A stretch of DNA of 13,757 nucleotides, from positions 1 through 13,757 of the forward strand of contig JAPKZT010000054.1 in NCBI GenBank assembly GCA_026393655.1, given 5' to 3'. Source of the stretch: Actinomycetota bacterium (GTDB taxonomy: Bacteria > Actinomycetota > Acidimicrobiia > Acidimicrobiales > Ilumatobacteraceae). Positions within the stretch are counted from its first letter, which is position 1; every line of letters begins with the position of its first letter. The translations under genes were made by a program, and so were the position numbers. Under the pieces are notes generated by a model, which was not told where the DNA came from, did no database searches, and saw nothing but the letters and a program-made list of their open reading frames with translations. Shown here piece by piece: positions 12,274 to 13,757 of the stretch.

Positions 12274-13757
12274 ATGAACGAAACAAAACGTGCGATTGTC
12301 AACGATCGCTATGAAATCGGTCGACGTGTGGGTCGCGGGGGAATGGCTGAAATTTTTCAAGCCCGCGATATTTTATTGGACCGAACAGTTGCGATAAAGG
12401 TACTTTTTGCTGAGTTTGCCGTTGATCCGGCATTCGTTGAGCGATTTCGACGCGAAGCCCAATCAGCTGCTGGACTTAATCATCCAAACATTGCTGGACT
12501 CAATCACCCAAACATTGTTGGCGTCTATGACTGGGGACGCGTTAACAATACTTACTACATCGCAATGGAGTTTGTTGATGGTCGTACTCTCGCCGACATA
12601 ATTCGGCAAAGCAACACATTCACCCCAGTACAAGTTTGTGATGTTATTAGTGAAGTCGCTCTGGCACTTGACTCAGCACATCAAAACGGTGTGATTCATC
12701 GTGATGTGAAACCGGGCAATATCCTCATCAGCACAACTGGCCAAGTAAAGGTCGCCGATTTCGGAATTGCGCGTGCACTCGGTGCTGGCATTGAACAAAA
12801 CCTCACTCAAACTGGCGCAGTGATGGGAACTGCAACTTATTTTTCGCCAGAACAAGCACAGGGTGCACCGACTGATCAACGTAGCGATATTTATTCACTT
12901 GGAATTGTGATGTACGAAATGCTCGCAGGCACTGTGCCGTTTACTGGCGAAAACGCGGTAGCAATTGCCTACAAACAAGTCCATGAAAATCCGATGCCGC
13001 TTGATCAACGCAATAAATCAATACCCGCAGGTTTGACTGCGATCGTTGCCAAATGCATGGCTAAGTCTCCTGACGACCGATACGCAACTGCTGGAGAAGT
13101 TCGAGACGATCTCCGTCGCTTTGTTGATGGCCTGCCAGTTGTGGCGATGACTAATCGCGTCGTCGCAACGCCAAGCGATTCAGTAACTCAGGTGCTTCCA
13201 ATTACGCAGAATGACCCGAATGCAACCACGGTTATCGCCAAACAAGATCAACCAACTTCACAGACCGCCGCAACTGCCCCACGAAAACCCGCAACGATGA
13301 CTCGAACTCGTGCTGCAAATTATCCACCATATGACAATTTTGCTCCACGGCGCACTGCTGGCTTTGTGTTTGGATCCTTTTTTGCGGCAATAGTTTTGCT
13401 TGTCGGTGGCTTATTTTTGTATCAAACAATTTCTGGTAATTCTTCAAATGCTTCGATTACTGTTCCTGATGTTCGCAATCTCACTGTCAAAGATGCCAGC
13501 GAAAAACTTCTGAAACTTGGCTTCACACCAGTCCCACTGGCTGAAGCAAAAGATGGCGTCGGTAACGACATCGTTTATTTGCAGGATCCAAAGCCGAGTG
13601 TGCTGGCTCGAAATGGTGACACGATCATAATTACTTACAACCCAACGGGTGCCCCAGTTGTTGTGCCGCTTGTGCGCGGTTTAACCGTAAAAGAAGCAAC
13701 CGGATTGCTGGCGCCACTCGGTTTGCAACTTGCCATTGCAGAAGTGCGCAATGATCC
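12274..13757 (+). CDS. pknB: PknB-like PASTA Ser/Thr kinase (partial, runs off window end)
   Basis: 494 residues are visible with no stop. Kinase domain: Gly-rich VGRGGMAEIF (19-28), catalytic K42, helix-C E61, HRDVKPGN (142-149), DFG (162-164), activation-loop TQT (178-180, matching the PknB autophosphorylation pair) and SPE (191-193). A Thr/Pro/Gln-rich juxtamembrane stretch (295-360) leads to a TM helix (about 363-384), then PASTA repeats: one at about 395-456 and a second from about 461 that is cut by the window. The kinase senses peptidoglycan fragments/lipid II and phosphorylates cell-wall and division proteins. Oddity: residues 66-73 and 74-81 are identical copies of AGLNHPNI from a 24-bp tandem duplication. 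ATG lies 3 nt after the pstP stop. Confidence 0.95.
   Translation, partial: MNETKRAIVNDRYEIGRRVGRGGMAEIFQARDILLDRTVAIKVLFAEFAVDPAFVERFRREAQSAAGLNHPNIAGLNHPNIVGVYDWGRVNNTYYIAMEFVDGRTLADIIRQSNTFTPVQVCDVISEVALALDSAHQNGVIHRDVKPGNILISTTGQVKVADFGIARALGAGIEQNLTQTGAVMGTATYFSPEQAQGAPTDQRSDIYSLGIVMYEMLAGTVPFTGENAVAIAYKQVHENPMPLDQRNKSIPAGLTAIVAKCMAKSPDDRYATAGEVRDDLRRFVDGLPVVAMTNRVVATPSDSVTQVLPITQNDPNATTVIAKQDQPTSQTAATAPRKPATMTRTRAANYPPYDNFAPRRTAGFVFGSFFAAIVLLVGGLFLYQTISGNSSNASITVPDVRNLTVKDASEKLLKLGFTPVPLAEAKDGVGNDIVYLQDPKPSVLARNGDTIIITYNPTGAPVVVPLVRGLTVKEATGLLAPLGLQLAIAEVRND
12469..12516 (+). repeat. 24-bp in-frame tandem duplication inside pknB
   Basis: Units 12469-12492 and 12493-12516 match at 22 of 24 bases; both differences are T/C third-position changes (CTT/CTC, CAT/CAC), so the encoded AGLNHPNI is identical. 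Relatives carry this LNHPNI segment once, between helix C and strand beta-4. Confidence 0.95.

Noticed and set aside
12407..12601. Plus-strand open frame with repeated LLD-IIQTLL units
   Set aside because: An out-of-frame reading of the pknB duplication; the kinase frame is unambiguous.

Overview
The window reads as chromosomal DNA of a streamlined, moderately low-GC actinobacterium. Three things point there. One is an FHA (DUF3662-type) / PP2C phosphatase / PASTA kinase cluster beside a tRNA-Leu gene. Another is that several genes begin 6-8 nt after a -10 box, as leaderless actinobacterial genes do. The third is the very tight gene packing. The FhaA and Wzm proteins look most like those of Acidimicrobiia or freshwater/marine planktonic lineages, but this placement is an inference from memory of the families.

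Layout. At 1-62 there is AT-rich sequence and perhaps the tail of an upstream gene. At 63-647 (-) is a prolyl-4-hydroxylase-like 2-oxoglutarate/Fe(II) oxygenase. From 772 to 10319 runs a surface-polysaccharide locus: a Wzz-like copolymerase with a degenerate kinase-like tail, and a membrane-bound nucleotide-sugar 4,6-dehydratase (PglF/WbpM/CapD family); then, convergent to it, an O-antigen-ligase/polymerase-type membrane protein (-). Next is a (+) operon of a short coiled-coil protein, a GT-A glycosyltransferase and the ABC ATPase Wzt with a carbohydrate-binding tail. The permease Wzm (-) lies convergent to wzt. Last is a second (+) operon of a short coiled-coil protein and a tandem-domain GT2 glycosyltransferase.

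A tRNA-Leu(CAG) gene (10329-10411, -) separates this locus from the cell-envelope signalling operon on the + strand: an FhaA-like FHA protein, PstP-like PP2C phosphatase and PknB-like Ser/Thr kinase (cut by the window end). The usual rodA/ftsW and pbpA genes are not between phosphatase and kinase.

How it may work: the dehydratase supplies a 4-keto-6-deoxy sugar nucleotide, the glycosyltransferases build a glycan on a lipid carrier, Wzm/Wzt export it, and the copolymerase and ligase-type protein control length or attach it to an acceptor. The most unusual design element is the repeated module 'divergent leaderless promoter, small coiled-coil protein, glycosyltransferase', present twice. It may be a scaffold or chain-length ruler carried as a separate polypeptide. 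The most striking local sequence event is a 24-bp in-frame tandem duplication in the kinase lobe of pknB. No gene-free stretch exceeds 300 bases; the longest is 648-771. I saw no CRISPR array, insertion sequence or convincing hairpin-plus-T-run terminator.
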